From: Sepiola atlantica
Lineage: Eukaryota; Mollusca; Cephalopoda; Sepiida; Sepiolidae
Length of the DNA: 64,000 nt
Assembly (NCBI GenBank): GCA_963556195.1
Contig: OY744528.1
Location: 54,256,060-54,320,059 of the forward strand
Direction: 5' to 3'
Shown here: one piece after another, positions 42,836-54,029 of the stretch
How positions within the stretch are numbered: the first letter of the stretch is position 1
How the letters are laid out: each line of letters starts with the position of its first letter
Made by a program: the position numbers and the translations under genes
Notes under the pieces: generated by a model
Seen by the model: only the letters and a program-made list of their open reading frames with translations
Told to the model about the DNA's origin: nothing
Databases searched by the model: none

Positions 42836-44092
42836 AAACTTAAATTATAAGTGTTTCATTTATAAATTACAGTGATTTAATGTAGAATGCCTAATGGTCC
42901 TGTGTATAAAAATAACATAAATCTAGTGCCACAGTGGCAACTACTAAGTACATATATCAAACAAAGATTTATAAAACAGCAGTTAAGATTTATTGAAAGA
43001 AACGTCGCATCAGATAAAATAGAATCTACAAGGATGAAATGGCACATGAAAAGACAATGGTGTATCACAAAAGAATGCAGCTATGTGAGGCATGTAATAA
43101 CTGTATTATAATCCTTATGTGACCCTAATGTTTGTACAAGTGTACAGCTAAGAAAGGATGTGGAATCTGCATGCATCATTTAATTAAATCTAACAATAGA
43201 TAGATTATTGATTATGCTGTTATGTGCTGAATCAATCAAGGAGACTGCGATTGCTGACCAAAATCTGCTGATGTCTTAATAACTTCTATTTGATAATATT
43301 GTCATCATCGAAATCAGCTCAACATTCTTGTGGAGTTATTGTTGTAAGGCAAGTGAATTGGATAGAGGAGAGGCTAAGCAAAATAATTAGGCAGGCTGAG
43401 TCAAAAATGAGAGAGAAAGAGAGTGTGTGTGCGTGGTAGCAGTAAAAAAAAGATTAGAAGAATACTTCAAAGGCCAGAAAGTTCAATGAAGCATGATGGC
43501 TCTTTTTTCTGCTTTTATTGTATTTTTTTAACAGATTGTTGAAGTTTCTTTTATAAATTGATGACAATCAGTTTGATTCTATGTGAATACAGATTAAATA
43601 ATAAGAACAGATTAAATAATTTTCCTTTTTTTAACCATTTCAAATAAAATAAGCAGTGGGTGAGTTGACTCATTTTCTTTCTCTCTTTTGTTCTTGGTGA
43701 CCAAATTTATTTCTGACGGTTCTTTCTATCCAAGACCAGCAAGGAGGGTTTCGTACTTTCAAATTTCTCTCTCATCATTTTTTTTTGTCTCTATCCTATT
43801 CTCTTATTTTCATAAACAATCTTTTCATCTTCCTCCTTTTCATTTGCTTCTTTTATGACCAATATTTGTTCTCTCCAAACCACACAGTATTTTGGCAATG
43901 AAAATGCTTTCACAATATAGTGCATTGATTTTTTGGCAAATGTACACGATGAAGCTAGTGGCTATAAAAAACTACTATCAAAGTAATCAAGTTAATGGTC
44001 TGATGAGATCTAGAATCAAAACATGAGTGCATTTATATAAACATTCACATATTTTATTTACATTATTTTATACATATATATATATATATGCA
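42836..44092. other. AT-rich stretch, nothing recognised
   Basis: Frames at 42877-43111 are short on both strands with no similarity that I recognise. CT-rich text occurs near 43680-43860. Confidence 0.45.
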
Positions 44093-44200
44093 AATTATTT
44101 ATTTAAAAACATATTTCAGAGACGTACCGCAGTTTCATCAAGATAGACTGACTTTTTATCCTTTAAAAGGCCGTTATAGTCCATTCAAATCATCAGCGAC
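44093..44200 (+). repeat. repeat shared with 48115-48235 (inverted)
   Basis: CAAATTATTTATTTAAAAAC, ATATTTCAGAGACGTACCGC, AGTTTCATCAAGATAGACTG and TTTATCCTTT...TAGTCCATTCAAAT occur here and, complemented, at 48115-48235 next to the PLE remnant. It may be a terminal region of that PLE lineage. Confidence 0.7.
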
Positions 44201-44396
44201 TCACAAAATGAAAACAACACAAAGAATGAAGTTCAAAGATCACCGTTAATGCAGTGTATTCGCTCAAGCGTCCCTTTTGGAGAAAGTACTGAGTCAATAG
44301 AGGCAGAGTCTATGATTATATGCGTCCTAATCGTAATTAAGTTTTATTGAGAATAATTTAATTATTGATAATGAATGCTGTATGTTTCACTGCTTA

Positions 44397-44505
44397 AATG
44401 GTGTATTTATGTTTAGGGGTAATTGTGTGGTGTAGTTTATTGGTCAATGGTGTATTTATGTTATGGGGTAATTGTGTGGTGTAGTTTATTGGTCAATAAC
44501 AATAC
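44397..44505 (+). repeat. 54-bp tandem duplication
   Basis: AATGGTGTATTTATGTT-AGGGGTAATTGTGTGGTGTAG with TTTATTGGTC occurs twice in direct succession, differing at one or two positions. Confidence 0.9.
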
Positions 44506-45044
44506 ACATGAAAAAAACTTTAATTGCTTAAAATATCTCAACAATGGCATATATAGAAAGAGCTTTATGATCTAAGAAAGAATCTTTTTTAAGTTTGTAA
44601 GTCTGACTAAAAATAAGGAAGTTATGACTATTTTTGTGCCTTGCACGATTGGATATTTTCCCCTCTTTAAAGCCATATGTGTTTCATCACATTTTGTACA
44701 CTAATTTTTCAGTAAAAATGTTATATCTTTGTTAAAACACAAGATTAAGCAAGAAAAGTTACCATCTAAGTGTATTTTTGTACAAGGAATCAGAATGTGC
44801 CACTGAAAATCACCAGAAATTAATGGTTTCCAAGTAATCTGCAGTAAATGCACATAAATATGCTGCAATACCTTAAAAAATACCATGTATCCATTAAAAA
44901 AAAGAAGTTAGAGAACTCAAAGTTGAATTGTAATACATTTTATGTACAAGAAACTGAAATCTAATACTAGGACTGTTTAAAAATGAATATATTGCAAGAT
45001 TTCTTTGGCATTATTTCTGCTAAATCACCACTTTGCCTCCCAAA
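44506..45044. other. AT-rich stretch, nothing recognised
   Basis: No feature supported. Confidence 0.5.
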
Positions 45045-46062
45045 AATATGAGATTCTACTTTTTTTTAGGCAATTACATGTTAACACCCTGAAAAACTTG
45101 TCAGAAAGAAAGAAACAAAAACAATTATTTTAGAATTTAGAGTGGGGATTAGTTTCACATATAAATTTAATGTAAAATAATCCCCCATTTCAGGGCCATT
45201 CTAACGTTTTAGGGCAGTTAATCATTTTTTCTACCCTGTGCGTTTTCTTGTTTTTTATTTATTTATTTTTTTTTTGGGGGGGGGGGTCTTCCTTTTTCTT
45301 TCTTTTTTTTTCAGACGATTATGTATAGTTTTAAGAGGATTTTGTGGGAGGAGGAGGGGCTTACCACTTGGACTTCGGGTTAGTGGTAGGGCTAGGGGTA
45401 ATTAAGTGTGAACACCTTGAAAACTTAGTAGAAAAAGAAACAAATTTAGAATTTAGAGTGGGGGATTAGTTTCACATAAATTTAATGTAGAATAATTCAC
45501 TATTTTCTGGCTATTCTAGCATTTAGGGCACTTAATCAATTTTTTTCTATAGGAAATAAATCCTGTGCGTTTTTCTTTATGGGCATCTGCTCCCCCCCCC
45601 TTTTTAAGAGGATTATGTGTGGTTTTAATAGGCTTTTTGTAGGATTGGGGGTTTGCCACTCAGAAGGGGTTTTGTTTTGGATGGAGGTTGCCATTCGGAC
45701 TTAGTGTTAGGGCTAAGGGAGTTTTTTAGGGGGTGGCTTGTCACTCAGATTTAAGGTTAATGGTACAACATGTTCAAGAGAAGGCATTTTTGGGAGGTGG
45801 GCTTGTCACTCGAACCTAGATTTAGTGGTAGAGTAATTATTTATTTTATATCAAGTTTTCAGCCTGAAAAAATAGTTTTTAAATTGCACTAAAAGGCAAG
45901 AATGGCCGGGAAATGGGAGATCATTTTACGTTAAATTTATATGCAAAACGGATCCCCCCCACTCTAAATTCTAAATTATTATTTTTTTATTTTTTCAGCC
46001 AAGACTTTTAGGGTGTTTACACATAATTGCCTGAAAAAGTACAATCTTATTTATTTCATATA
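45045..46062. mobile_element. ~1-kb fold-back element
   Basis: The left arm (45047-45230) has GAGATTCTACTTTTTTTTAG, GTTAACACCCTGAAAA, TAGAATTTAGAGTGGGGATT and CCCCCATTTCAGGGCCATTC. The right arm (45885-46062) is the complement: GAATGGCCGGGAAATGGGAG, GGATCCCCCCCACTCTAAAT, AGGGTGTTTACACATAATTG and GTACAATCT. A second partial left-type copy lies inside at 45405-45540, and the middle has G-rich repeats (GGNGGNNTGNCACTCNGA, about 45650, 45730 and 45800). No coding frame. Confidence 0.75.
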
Positions 46063-46979
46063 ATTGGCGACTAGAAAGTCATTACTACTAGAAGTTTGAA
46101 AGTTGAGTAAAAACCAGTACATTTTATAAAAGAACCACAAACAGCATTAACATTTTCAAGCACAAAAAAGTATTTTTGTCTTTCTTTTCTTTCAAAAGAA
46201 GTTCGTAAACGAATTTTATAAAGTTAGTTAGTTTATAGCAATACTAGCAGCCGTTATTGACTTTCGCACAAAAGGGGACAATATTTTTTCGGATAAGGTA
46301 ATTTAAAATTACTACTAACGAAAGACAAAACAACATACAATTATACTTTTAATGCATAAAAAAAGATAAAAGATTGATTTATTTACTAGTTGGGGTACAA
46401 ACAATAGTTTTAAAAAAATGTTCGATACACGTCATATTGAATGTTTATTTTTTAAATTACAAAAAAAATAATAGATCAATTAATTTCGTACCCCGACAAT
46501 AATTGAAATTGATATTTTTCCTGATTGTTTTCCAAATTTCATGACGAAATTTTCCAAAGACGAATGGTACGATATCTTTAAAAGTAGGGGGATAAAAAAA
46601 AATTGACGTAAATGGCCAAAAATGGCGTTACATTTTTATGACTTTGTTTGCTGAAAACTCTCAAAATATATAATGTAGATTATTATTTATTAATGCAAGT
46701 GAAAGGATATTCATTTACAAACAAAATGGTGGTATTTTGATGGCTTAAAATGCTTTGGTTTTTAAAATATGACTATTTTAGAAGAACTACAGTGAAATCC
46801 GTGATTATCCAAACTGTTTTATGGTCAATGGGTATTTCTAATCTAATCATTTATGTTAAGGGAGTGTGAGTGTAGGTTAGTAGGGGAGATGTAGATGTTG
46901 TATGTGTAATATATCTGGGAGAGAAAAGGGGTTGTTATATTGTATATAAAAAATTAATTTGATAATAATTGGAAAGGTT
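46063..46979. other. AT-rich stretch, nothing recognised
   Basis: ACTAGCAGCCGTTATT at 46243 faintly resembles the CTAG ends elsewhere but lacks a hairpin. No other feature. Confidence 0.45.
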
Positions 46980-48060
46980 TTGGGGTAAGGGTGGGGTGTA
47001 GGCCATATATTTTTTCATATTATGGGGAGTTCATCAGCCTTATGGGGTTATTAGTGAGTTATGTATTTTCATTGTTAGTCTATTTGGCTAGTAGAAATTT
47101 TCTTCTATGGAGCATTGTTTGAAGACCTCAGTTTTGATGTTTATACAGATTATGGAAGAGTTATTGATTGCCTGTAGAATCCTGAATTTTTATGTGGTGC
47201 ATAGTGGGCAATTGCTGGATATAGGACTATAAGGCTTTTGTTTATCGATGATCCTCCATTTAATTTCACAGGGAGTGTTGGACCTCTTGAGTGCCCATAT
47301 AGTTGTTGCTAGGGAGGTGATGTGTTTTTTTCCTGGATATCTGAAATTGTTAGTGTGATCGTAAAGCCTTTGTTTGTCCTTGAATCATTCCGTTGTAAAT
47401 TTCTTCTTTCATGGTATCCACATCGAATATGACTTCGGATTCATACACTATGGATCCGATTGTACAGCAAACTTCCCCACTTCTGCATGAGCAGCAGAGG
47501 TTGGGGATTGGTTGGAATTGTGGGTTTTGAAACTAGAATAGATTCTATGAAGGGAGAGCAAGAATAACTCGTTTTGACTGTATTTCTATTAAAAGGTTTA
47601 TGAAGCTTATTTGATGGTGGAAAGTGTTTGTCTATTAATTGGAGGAACTGTTTACCTATGTCATATTTGACACTGAGGGAATTGAGGGGAGTGAACCAGA
47701 TAATGTTTCTTTGCCTATTGTGTCTGTGTTGTCTGGTAGGTTGGGTGGGTATGTAAGAGATTTCACGGAGGGTTTTATTGTAACATGGGGTGGCTTGCTG
47801 GAAAACCCAGGGCTTGGTGAAAGGTGGGAGATTCTCTTGCTTATATTGAGTATGAGGTTCTTAAAGACAAGAGGGGGTAGTAGGATTGGGTGTTAACTAT
47901 TTCTAGATCGCTGATTTCTACAAAGGTTTTGGCAAAAATTAAGGCTTTGTGAGAATTTTCCTGTTGATGGAGAAGTCTGTGATGTCGAATTGTGTGAATC
48001 GGCATTGTTCTTTATTAGGAATGGCTTTGAACCAATCGATGGTCGCTTGGGAATTGGTCA
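46980..48060 (-). mobile_element. Penelope-like element remnant (third copy, distinct lineage)
   Basis: The minus strand preserves the GIY-YIG part of a PLE (below) with 3' sequence to about 46980. Upstream, to about 48060, is decayed sequence with no continuous frame. A CTGATGA followed by GAAA is visible at the 3' side (complement of about 47007-47034), but its stems do not pair well. The flanking repeat at 48115-48235 may belong to it. Confidence 0.7.
47090..47560 (-). pseudogene. PLE GIY-YIG endonuclease C-terminus, decayed
   Basis: On the minus strand SYSCSPFIESILV (end of the RT) leads after a frame change to GSIVYESEVIF (GIY half), IYNGMIQG (YIG half, with N for I), then in another frame FKDKQRLYDHTNNFRYPG, TIWALKRSNTPCEIKWRIID, PYSPISSNCPLC and a stop, followed by KFRILQAINN. 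The order matches the nuclease of the 3.2-kb PLE (SLHWSILKK, CSLC), identifying the family. At least two frameshifts and a stop disable it. Confidence 0.82.
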
Positions 48061-48114
48061 CAAGTCAGAAAATCTGTGTGGTTTTTAATATGTGTTTTTA
48101 TATTTTTAATGATG

Positions 48115-48235
48115 TTTACTAGCTAATTTGAATGGACTATAAAGGATAAAATGGCAGTCTATCTCGATGAAACCGCAATATGTCTCTGAAATATGTAACA
48201 TAGTTTTTAAATAAATAATTTGTATTTTAGCTCTC
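48115..48235 (-). repeat. inverted copy of the 44093-44200 repeat
   Basis: TTTGAATGGACTATAAAGGA, GCAGTCTATCTCGATGAAAC and GTCTCTGAAATATGT-ACATAGTTTTTAAATAAAT are the complement of 44093-44200, about 85-90% alike by eye. Confidence 0.7.
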
Positions 48236-48254
48236 ACTTTCTTTTAAACATACC

Positions 48255-48355
<101 letters not shown>

Positions 48356-48689
48356 AAAAATGCTGGGCAGAGATTAATAAACAAAGCAGTGGATTTCAAT
48401 TTTCTGTAATTAATTGGCTTTTGTTTTTATTTTCTCAAATGCTTTTTCTGTGCTTATATATTCCGGTCTTTTCTGCATTGCTTACAGCCTTATTAAATAC
48501 TTATATATAGATTGTAAACTATATAGTGGCGATAGCAGAGATCTGTGTTGGAAATTAGGCAATTAGTCAGGATGCAAGGTTAAAATCTGTAATGTGCTAA
48601 GTGCAATACCTTCTACATAGAAACAATTTGAAGACCATTGCACCAGCGCATTAAGGAGCATGTGAATACTTGCATATCCTCCTACAAAC

Positions 48690-50340
48690 ACATCACCTCA
48701 TGTTGAAATTGTAGGTTGGTCAGTTGGGTGTAGTGCTTCTCGAAATGCTCCTGAAATCCCTTGCAAATCTCCCAAGTCGATTCCATCCGAGTGCTTGACT
48801 TTTTCGATGTACCTATCTGAGTCATGCCATAAAACTTCCTTACACTCATCCACGTCAGAGTTTATGGCTTCATTGGAAACTTTCCTTAGCCTAGCCATAA
48901 CTACTTGGCTTTCATAATGCTTGCTCGCCTCACGTCGTAGGTCCTGCTTAGCTAGTTCTATACAGTTCTAAATGCTTTTCCGTCTTGGCCTTCACTGGGC
49001 GTATTTGACGGAAAAGCTTCTGATCTTAGTTTTCAAGCAAACCCACCACTTACTCCAGGTAACCGTCCCCACTAAAGCCCACTGGATAAGTAGCATTAGC
49101 TTCCTTGGAAATCTTGTATCTCCAGCAAGGAGGTATTCAAGTTCCAGTACCCGGCTAGTTTAGGCCTATTTTCTTAACTTCAACTGGGCCATAACTAGTT
49201 TATGGTCTGATTGACCTAGCCATTTGAACGTAGGACACAATATAAAGTCTAAATCGCCTCTTCTAACTAACATCCTATCCAAATAAGTATTCGGGTAGGA
49301 AGGCACACTATTTGTTCATGTTCAGTTCTCCCGCCCTGGATGATCGACACGAAACCTGTCGACCAGATCGCATCTAGCCATTAGGTCAGCTAGGCTGATC
49401 TCACAGCTCTCCACCCCTCTAGCTCCCCTACTGACCTTGTCTATCTTGGAATCAAGAATTGCATTTCAATCTACCATTAGAACTACATGCTTTGGAGACT
49501 CGACGAATACATCCAGATCCCGAAACAAGGAGATCCTCTCTGGAGCAGTGCTAGGTGTATGAACCGCAACAACCAAGAACATAAAATCTTTTACGGCAAT
49601 ATCGGCCACGACCAGCCTACACCCCGCATCCCTATGGACAACATCGACTGTCATGGACAGGGTGCGTTTCACAAGCAAGGAAACGCCCTTCCCCAAGGGA
49701 TTCCCATATGCTGAAAAGACGTAGTCTCTGGTCAGCATCTGATAATCCCTGGATGAAACGAAGTGCATCTCCTGGATCGCAGCTACATCCACTACCAGGG
49801 ACAGAGGATCCTCCGGATGTGAACTGCCTTGTTTAAAGATCTCAAGCCCATTGCATTCAAACTAGCCAATCACAGAGTCATGGACGTACCTTAAGCAGTG
49901 TTGCCCCCGGTTCCGAAGTCTGCCGGTGAAAGAGCGCTGACGCTATGCGTCATGCTCAATGTGGCAAGTTCTTTGATATCCTGGCCGCTGCACACAATGC
50001 CGCCGATGTCCAGGGGAAACGTTAGCTATACAGAGAAAGGTGCACAAAAATTGGGACCTTTCCTTGCATTCTGGTAAAAGTTTGTACAGGGAAAGGGTCT
50101 TAGCCTTTGGTAAGTTTTATTCCTGGTATGGCGCCCTCCTTCGCCTCCAGCATTTGCCAGACAGAGTTCTTGTGACTGGTTGGAAGCCTTACGAATGTTG
50201 TCATGAGCGAGGCATTCGGGAAATTGATGGGGTCTTTGCCCCCTCTCTTACTGAAATCCAACAGAGGTTTTAAGTTCCTTTTCTGTCAAAAGGATACATC
50301 CATGCCGACAGACAGGGAGTCAATTTTACAAATGTCCTTC
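48690..50340 (-). mobile_element. L1-Tx1-type LINE fragment
   Basis: It is homologous to the 13.9-19.2 kb element in the same (minus) orientation. It covers the linker after the endonuclease (48898-48698), the endonuclease (49792-49200), the ORF1/ORF2 junction (49850-50170) and part of ORF1 (to about 50340). The RT and the 3' half are missing at the low-coordinate side, which is unusual for LINE truncation (normally 5') and implies a later deletion or recombination. Confidence 0.82.
49200..49860 (-). pseudogene. L1-Tx1 endonuclease, decayed
   Basis: MDVAAIQEMHFVSSRDYQML matches MDICCIQETHLIPSDYLGVL of the other copy, with the catalytic glutamate of QE conserved. KGVSLLVKRTL and FVESPKHVVLMVD correspond to RGVSWLVKRTL and MNTSRTVILAGDWN; the catalytic D-x-N of GDWN is not intact in this frame. 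Further pieces follow after a stop at about 49466. Confidence 0.8.
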
Positions 50341-50399
50341 CCCCAGAGGAAGGTTTTTTTCTTTCTTTTCCCCTCAAGTAGGAGAGATTGACTGGCTCC

Positions 50400-50519
50400 T
50401 TCTCGTACACTTTGATCCTAGTCAAAAAGCCAAGGAACCATAAAAATAATGTTTTTATGGCGAGACATTTTTAAATGAATGAAAGAAAATGATTTAATCT
50501 ATTATTGTATTATATTTTA
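50400..50519. other. short AT-rich spacer
   Basis: Between the LINE fragment and the tandem array; no feature seen. Confidence 0.4.
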
Positions 50520-50995
50520 AAGGGGGTGGGTAGTGTAGTATCGATTTTGTTGTTACCTCCTTTTTAAGGATTGGGGGGTAATCCTTCCAGGTATTTCATT
50601 CTCCTTTGAAGGAGTTGTCATGAGATCATCTTCCCAGGAACTACCTTCTCTTTTTTGAAGGGTAGTGAAGTGTCTTTTTTGTTGCCATGATATCATACTC
50701 ATAGGCATTACCTTCTCCTTTTATAGGGCGATCCTCCCAGGTATTACCTCTTCGTTTTGTTGCCAGTATAGTATATGTTACTTCCTGATGATACAATCCT
50801 TCCATGATTATCTTCTTCGTTTAGGGAGGGGGGAGTAGTGTACTATCTGTTCTGTTGTCATGATATAATCCTCCCAGGCATTAACTCTTCCTCTTTTTAG
50901 GGTAGAGGGGCGTTTGTTGTGATACCATACTCTCAGTCATTACCTCCTTCTTTAGGAGTCAGTGTAATATAAGTTCGTTCACCATGATATACTCC
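50520..50995. repeat. degenerate tandem array, inverted relative to 9773-10275
   Basis: Units of about 65-75 bp share CTCCCAGGNATTACCTC-TTC and a TTGTNATGATATCATNCTC segment, the complement of the motif in the 9.8-kb array. The array ends at the CTAG hairpin 51003-51045. Confidence 0.78.
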
Positions 50996-51002
50996 CAGGC
51001 TA

Positions 51003-51045
51003 GCAAATATATACGACTAGTTGGAGCATATGTTTGCTAGTATAT
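51003..51045. repeat. CTAG-ended hairpin (Helitron-like terminus)
   Basis: CTAGCAAATATATACGACTA...GTTGGAGCATATGTTTGCTAG pairs end to end. It matches 9733-9772 in inverted orientation, so the tandem array plus hairpin is a repeated structural unit. Confidence 0.65.
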
Positions 51046-51368
51046 AATATAAGAAAAGTAAAAAAAAAGTAAAAAGCACCTATCCACCATACAACAATCC
51101 ACTAATTATACATATATACAGACATTTGGTTGAAAGGGGACTTTACTAAGTAGATTAAATAACACAAGACGAGTCCCCTTATACAGTGAACAAAAATACA
51201 AACATTTTTTTTTAAATGCAATGAAGCTAAAGTATGATCCAATGCTATCATGATCACGCAACTGGTTGTTATGTCGATTGTTCTGTGTTCAAAATATTTT
51301 TAAAATGTTGGTGCTGATGCAACTATGTTGGAAATAGGTTATCCTCGATTTTGCTTTGTGTTTGACTA

Positions 51369-51411
51369 AAGCTCGAGCAGTATCAGTGCTGATAACTGCT
51401 CGAGTAGCTTT
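51369..51411. repeat. imperfect hairpin, ~20-bp arms
   Basis: AAGCTCGAGCAGTATCAG and CTGATAACTGCTCGAGTAGCTT pair around a TG loop with one or two bulges. The local sequence is otherwise unremarkable. Confidence 0.75.
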
Positions 51412-52330
51412 TTACTTGTGATATTTGTATTGTCATGAAATATTCTTTCATCCATTCCGAAAAAATCATAGGCTAATTTTACCAGCTTTTGTCCCTTAGA
51501 GCTAGAGGAATTGGTTAAAATCCTTCTTATTCGTGTTTTCTAACGTCCCTTTGTCTCTCTCTGTCTCTCTCTTTCTCCCACTCACTCTCCAATGTCTCCT
51601 TGATTGACCGAATGCATGATGATCTCTCCAAGAGTCAGTTCTGTCATTGGGCACTTTTACTTCATGTGATTATTGTGTTTCCCTAACCAATCACAGACCG
51701 TTTCACATTTTCTGCATTTCTATGATTGGTCAGCCTTTGTTTCATCCGTGTAATTTCAGTAAAGCCATAATATGTAGGCTTTATCTCATACTCGGAATAG
51801 AACACTTTACTCATTTTTGATAAGTATATTATCAGATCTGGCAGGTGCACCGCATCACCTTTTTAAATCGTAAACACAATTTGGTCACCAGCTGGATGTT
51901 TTGAAATTTCTAATTCATGATTGAAATCTGTCGTTCCGAAATTATCATCCAGCCTTCAAATCATATATTACAGGTGCACCTCCATGACCGTTTTAAATTG
52001 AAAACACAAGTTAGTCAGAAACAATTGTTTTTAATAATCAACATGATCTTTTAAATCTTCATAGAAACATGACAATTAAACTGGAATGTGCGTTGACCCC
52101 CTTTTCTTTTAATTATTCCATAATTAATTTAACTTAATTCACCAATCATTGCATAAGTAAAATACCTCACTGTGTTAATTATAAAATTCCAAGTAGAACA
52201 AATGGTTCCAGTAAATTACTAATTTCTTATCCCCACACCCCATTTCACAATAATATGAAGATAAAGGATATGGAGCACTTTGGATTATGTTTCCTAGGGT
52301 ATACAATACTATAAAGAAAGACAGAGAAGG
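51412..52330. other. non-coding stretch, nothing recognised
   Basis: A GGCAGGTGCACC / ACAGGTGCACCTCCATGACC pair of related segments lies at 51839 and 51971 as part of a diverged ~130-bp duplication. No gene was recognised. Confidence 0.45.
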
Positions 52331-52840
52331 TTTTTTTATCTCGAGCAACAGTGCGTTTAAACACACCTGCTCTATCTAGGACATTGAGCACTGTTATGAG
52401 CACTTTTGGATCATTATCTGCTCTATCTAGGATATTGAGCATTTTTAATTATGTCTCCTGGGGTATACAACATTTTTTTAAAAGATAGAGAAGTTCTTTA
52501 TGACGAAAATCACTGCGTTTAAACACACCTGCTCTATCTATGTGTTATGAGCACTTTTGGGTTACTACCTGTTTTATCCAGGATATCGAGCACTTTGAAT
52601 CATGGCTTCCAACATTATAAAAAAAGACAGATGTTCTTTATTCCGTGAACCACTGCGTTTTAACACATCTGCTGTATCTAAGATATTGAACACTTTGGAT
52701 TATGGCTCACAGAGTATACGGCATTGTAAAAAACAGAAGTTCTTTATCACAGGCAACACTTCGTTTAAACACACCTAGTTTATCTAGGATATTGAGCACT
52801 GTTATGAGCACTTTAGGGTTACTACCTGTCTGTCCATGAT
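52331..52840. repeat. ~105-160 bp tandem repeat, four units
   Basis: CACTGCGTTTAAACACACCT followed by GCTCTATCTAGGATATTGAG and a GAGCACTTTTGG segment recurs at about 52347, 52510, 52651 and 52756 with irregular spacing. Short frames in it share the repeat and are not genes. Confidence 0.8.
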
Positions 52841-52844
52841 ATTC

Positions 52845-53930
52845 ATATGAATGAAAAAAAAATGAATGAAAAAATGAATGAAAATATAAATGAGATTTTG
52901 AATGAAAGAAAATAATGAAAAATGAATGCAAACGAATGAAAAAATGAATAAAAAATGAATTTAAAAACTGAATGAAAAACTGAATGAGAATATAAATAAG
53001 AGTGAATGAAAAAAATGAATTAAAAGTGTTAGGATAACTAACGAAACGATTTATCTCCCTTGCATGATTTTCGGAAAGTTAAGAGTTATCGCCCTTGGAA
53101 AACAAAGTCTTGCCTGGAGTAGAAAAGTAAACAGACCACGTCTGGAGACTGTATATTTCATCTCGCTCACAGCGGTCAATTAAGTCATTATTTTATATTG
53201 TGTTCAGTTGTAATAAATCTGTTAAAAGTGTCTGCTGATATTTCATCCATTTTTCTTTACAAATATTATTGATTAAACCTAAATTACAAGGTTTACAAAA
53301 AAAAGTGACTTAAAAATTAATTTAAAACATAAATGAAAAATAATTAACGAAAAATTGTAAATGAAAAACAAATAAAAATATGCGAATGAAAACAATGAAT
53401 GAAAAATTGTAAATGAAAAACAAATAAAAATATGTGAATGAAAACAATGAATGAAAAATTGTAAATGAAAAACAAATAAAAATATGTGAATGAAAACAAT
53501 GAATTAAAAATTGTAAATGAAAAACAAATAAAAATATGTGAATGAAAACAATGAATGAAAAAATGTAAATGCAAAACAAATAAAACTATGCGAATGAAAA
53601 CAATGAATGATAAAATGTAATTTAAAAACAAATAAAAATATGCGAATGAAAAAATGAATGAAAAATAATGAATGAAACAAAATGAATGCACAATTAATGA
53701 AAAAAAATCAATTAAAAAAATTAAAAAATCAATTAAAGAAATTGAAGGAAAAGTAATGAAGGGAAATAGTGACAAAATGAATGAAAAATAATGAAAAAGT
53801 GAATGAATAAAAAAAATGAATGAAAAAAGTTAATACATGAGAAAAAGTAATAAAAATGAAAAATTAATAAATCAAAAAATGAAGAAAAAAAACGAATGAA
53901 AAAAAAATTGAATGAAAAAAATGATTTCTT
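52845..53930. repeat. GAATGAAAAA-rich low-complexity block with a 52-bp minisatellite
   Basis: The block is composed of AATGAATGAAAAA-like words. At 53345-53640 these settle into a clear 52-bp period (AAATTGTAAATGAAAAACAA then ATAAAAATATGTGAATGAAA), with about five copies. A non-repeat island at about 53027-53280 interrupts it. Minus-strand frames rich in F, S and I are by-products. Confidence 0.85.
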
Positions 53931-54029
53931 TCCACAACGTCTGACTGATTCCTCCCCAAACCCCCGTCTCTGACTCCTCTACTACAGAATAATTTCCAGA
54001 AGACATGCGGCTAGCGATTGAGCACCCCT

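Noticed and set aside
44093..44210. Possible hammerhead (CTGATGA on the minus strand at about 44197 with a distant GAAAC and GTC)
   Set aside because: Stem II would have to span about 55 nt with poor pairing, and the would-be stem I strands are not complementary.
46990..47045. CTGATGA...GAAA at the 3' side of the third PLE
   Set aside because: Core blocks are present at plausible spacing but stems I, II and III do not pair; kept only as a remark in the element entry.
47639..47896. Plus-strand 85-codon frame MEELFTYVIF...
   Set aside because: It is antisense to the decayed minus-strand PLE and has no recognisable domain.
53344..53775. Minus-strand 143-codon frame rich in F, S, I and Y
   Set aside because: Generated by the 52-bp GAATGAAAAA-type repeat; the predicted protein repeats with the DNA.
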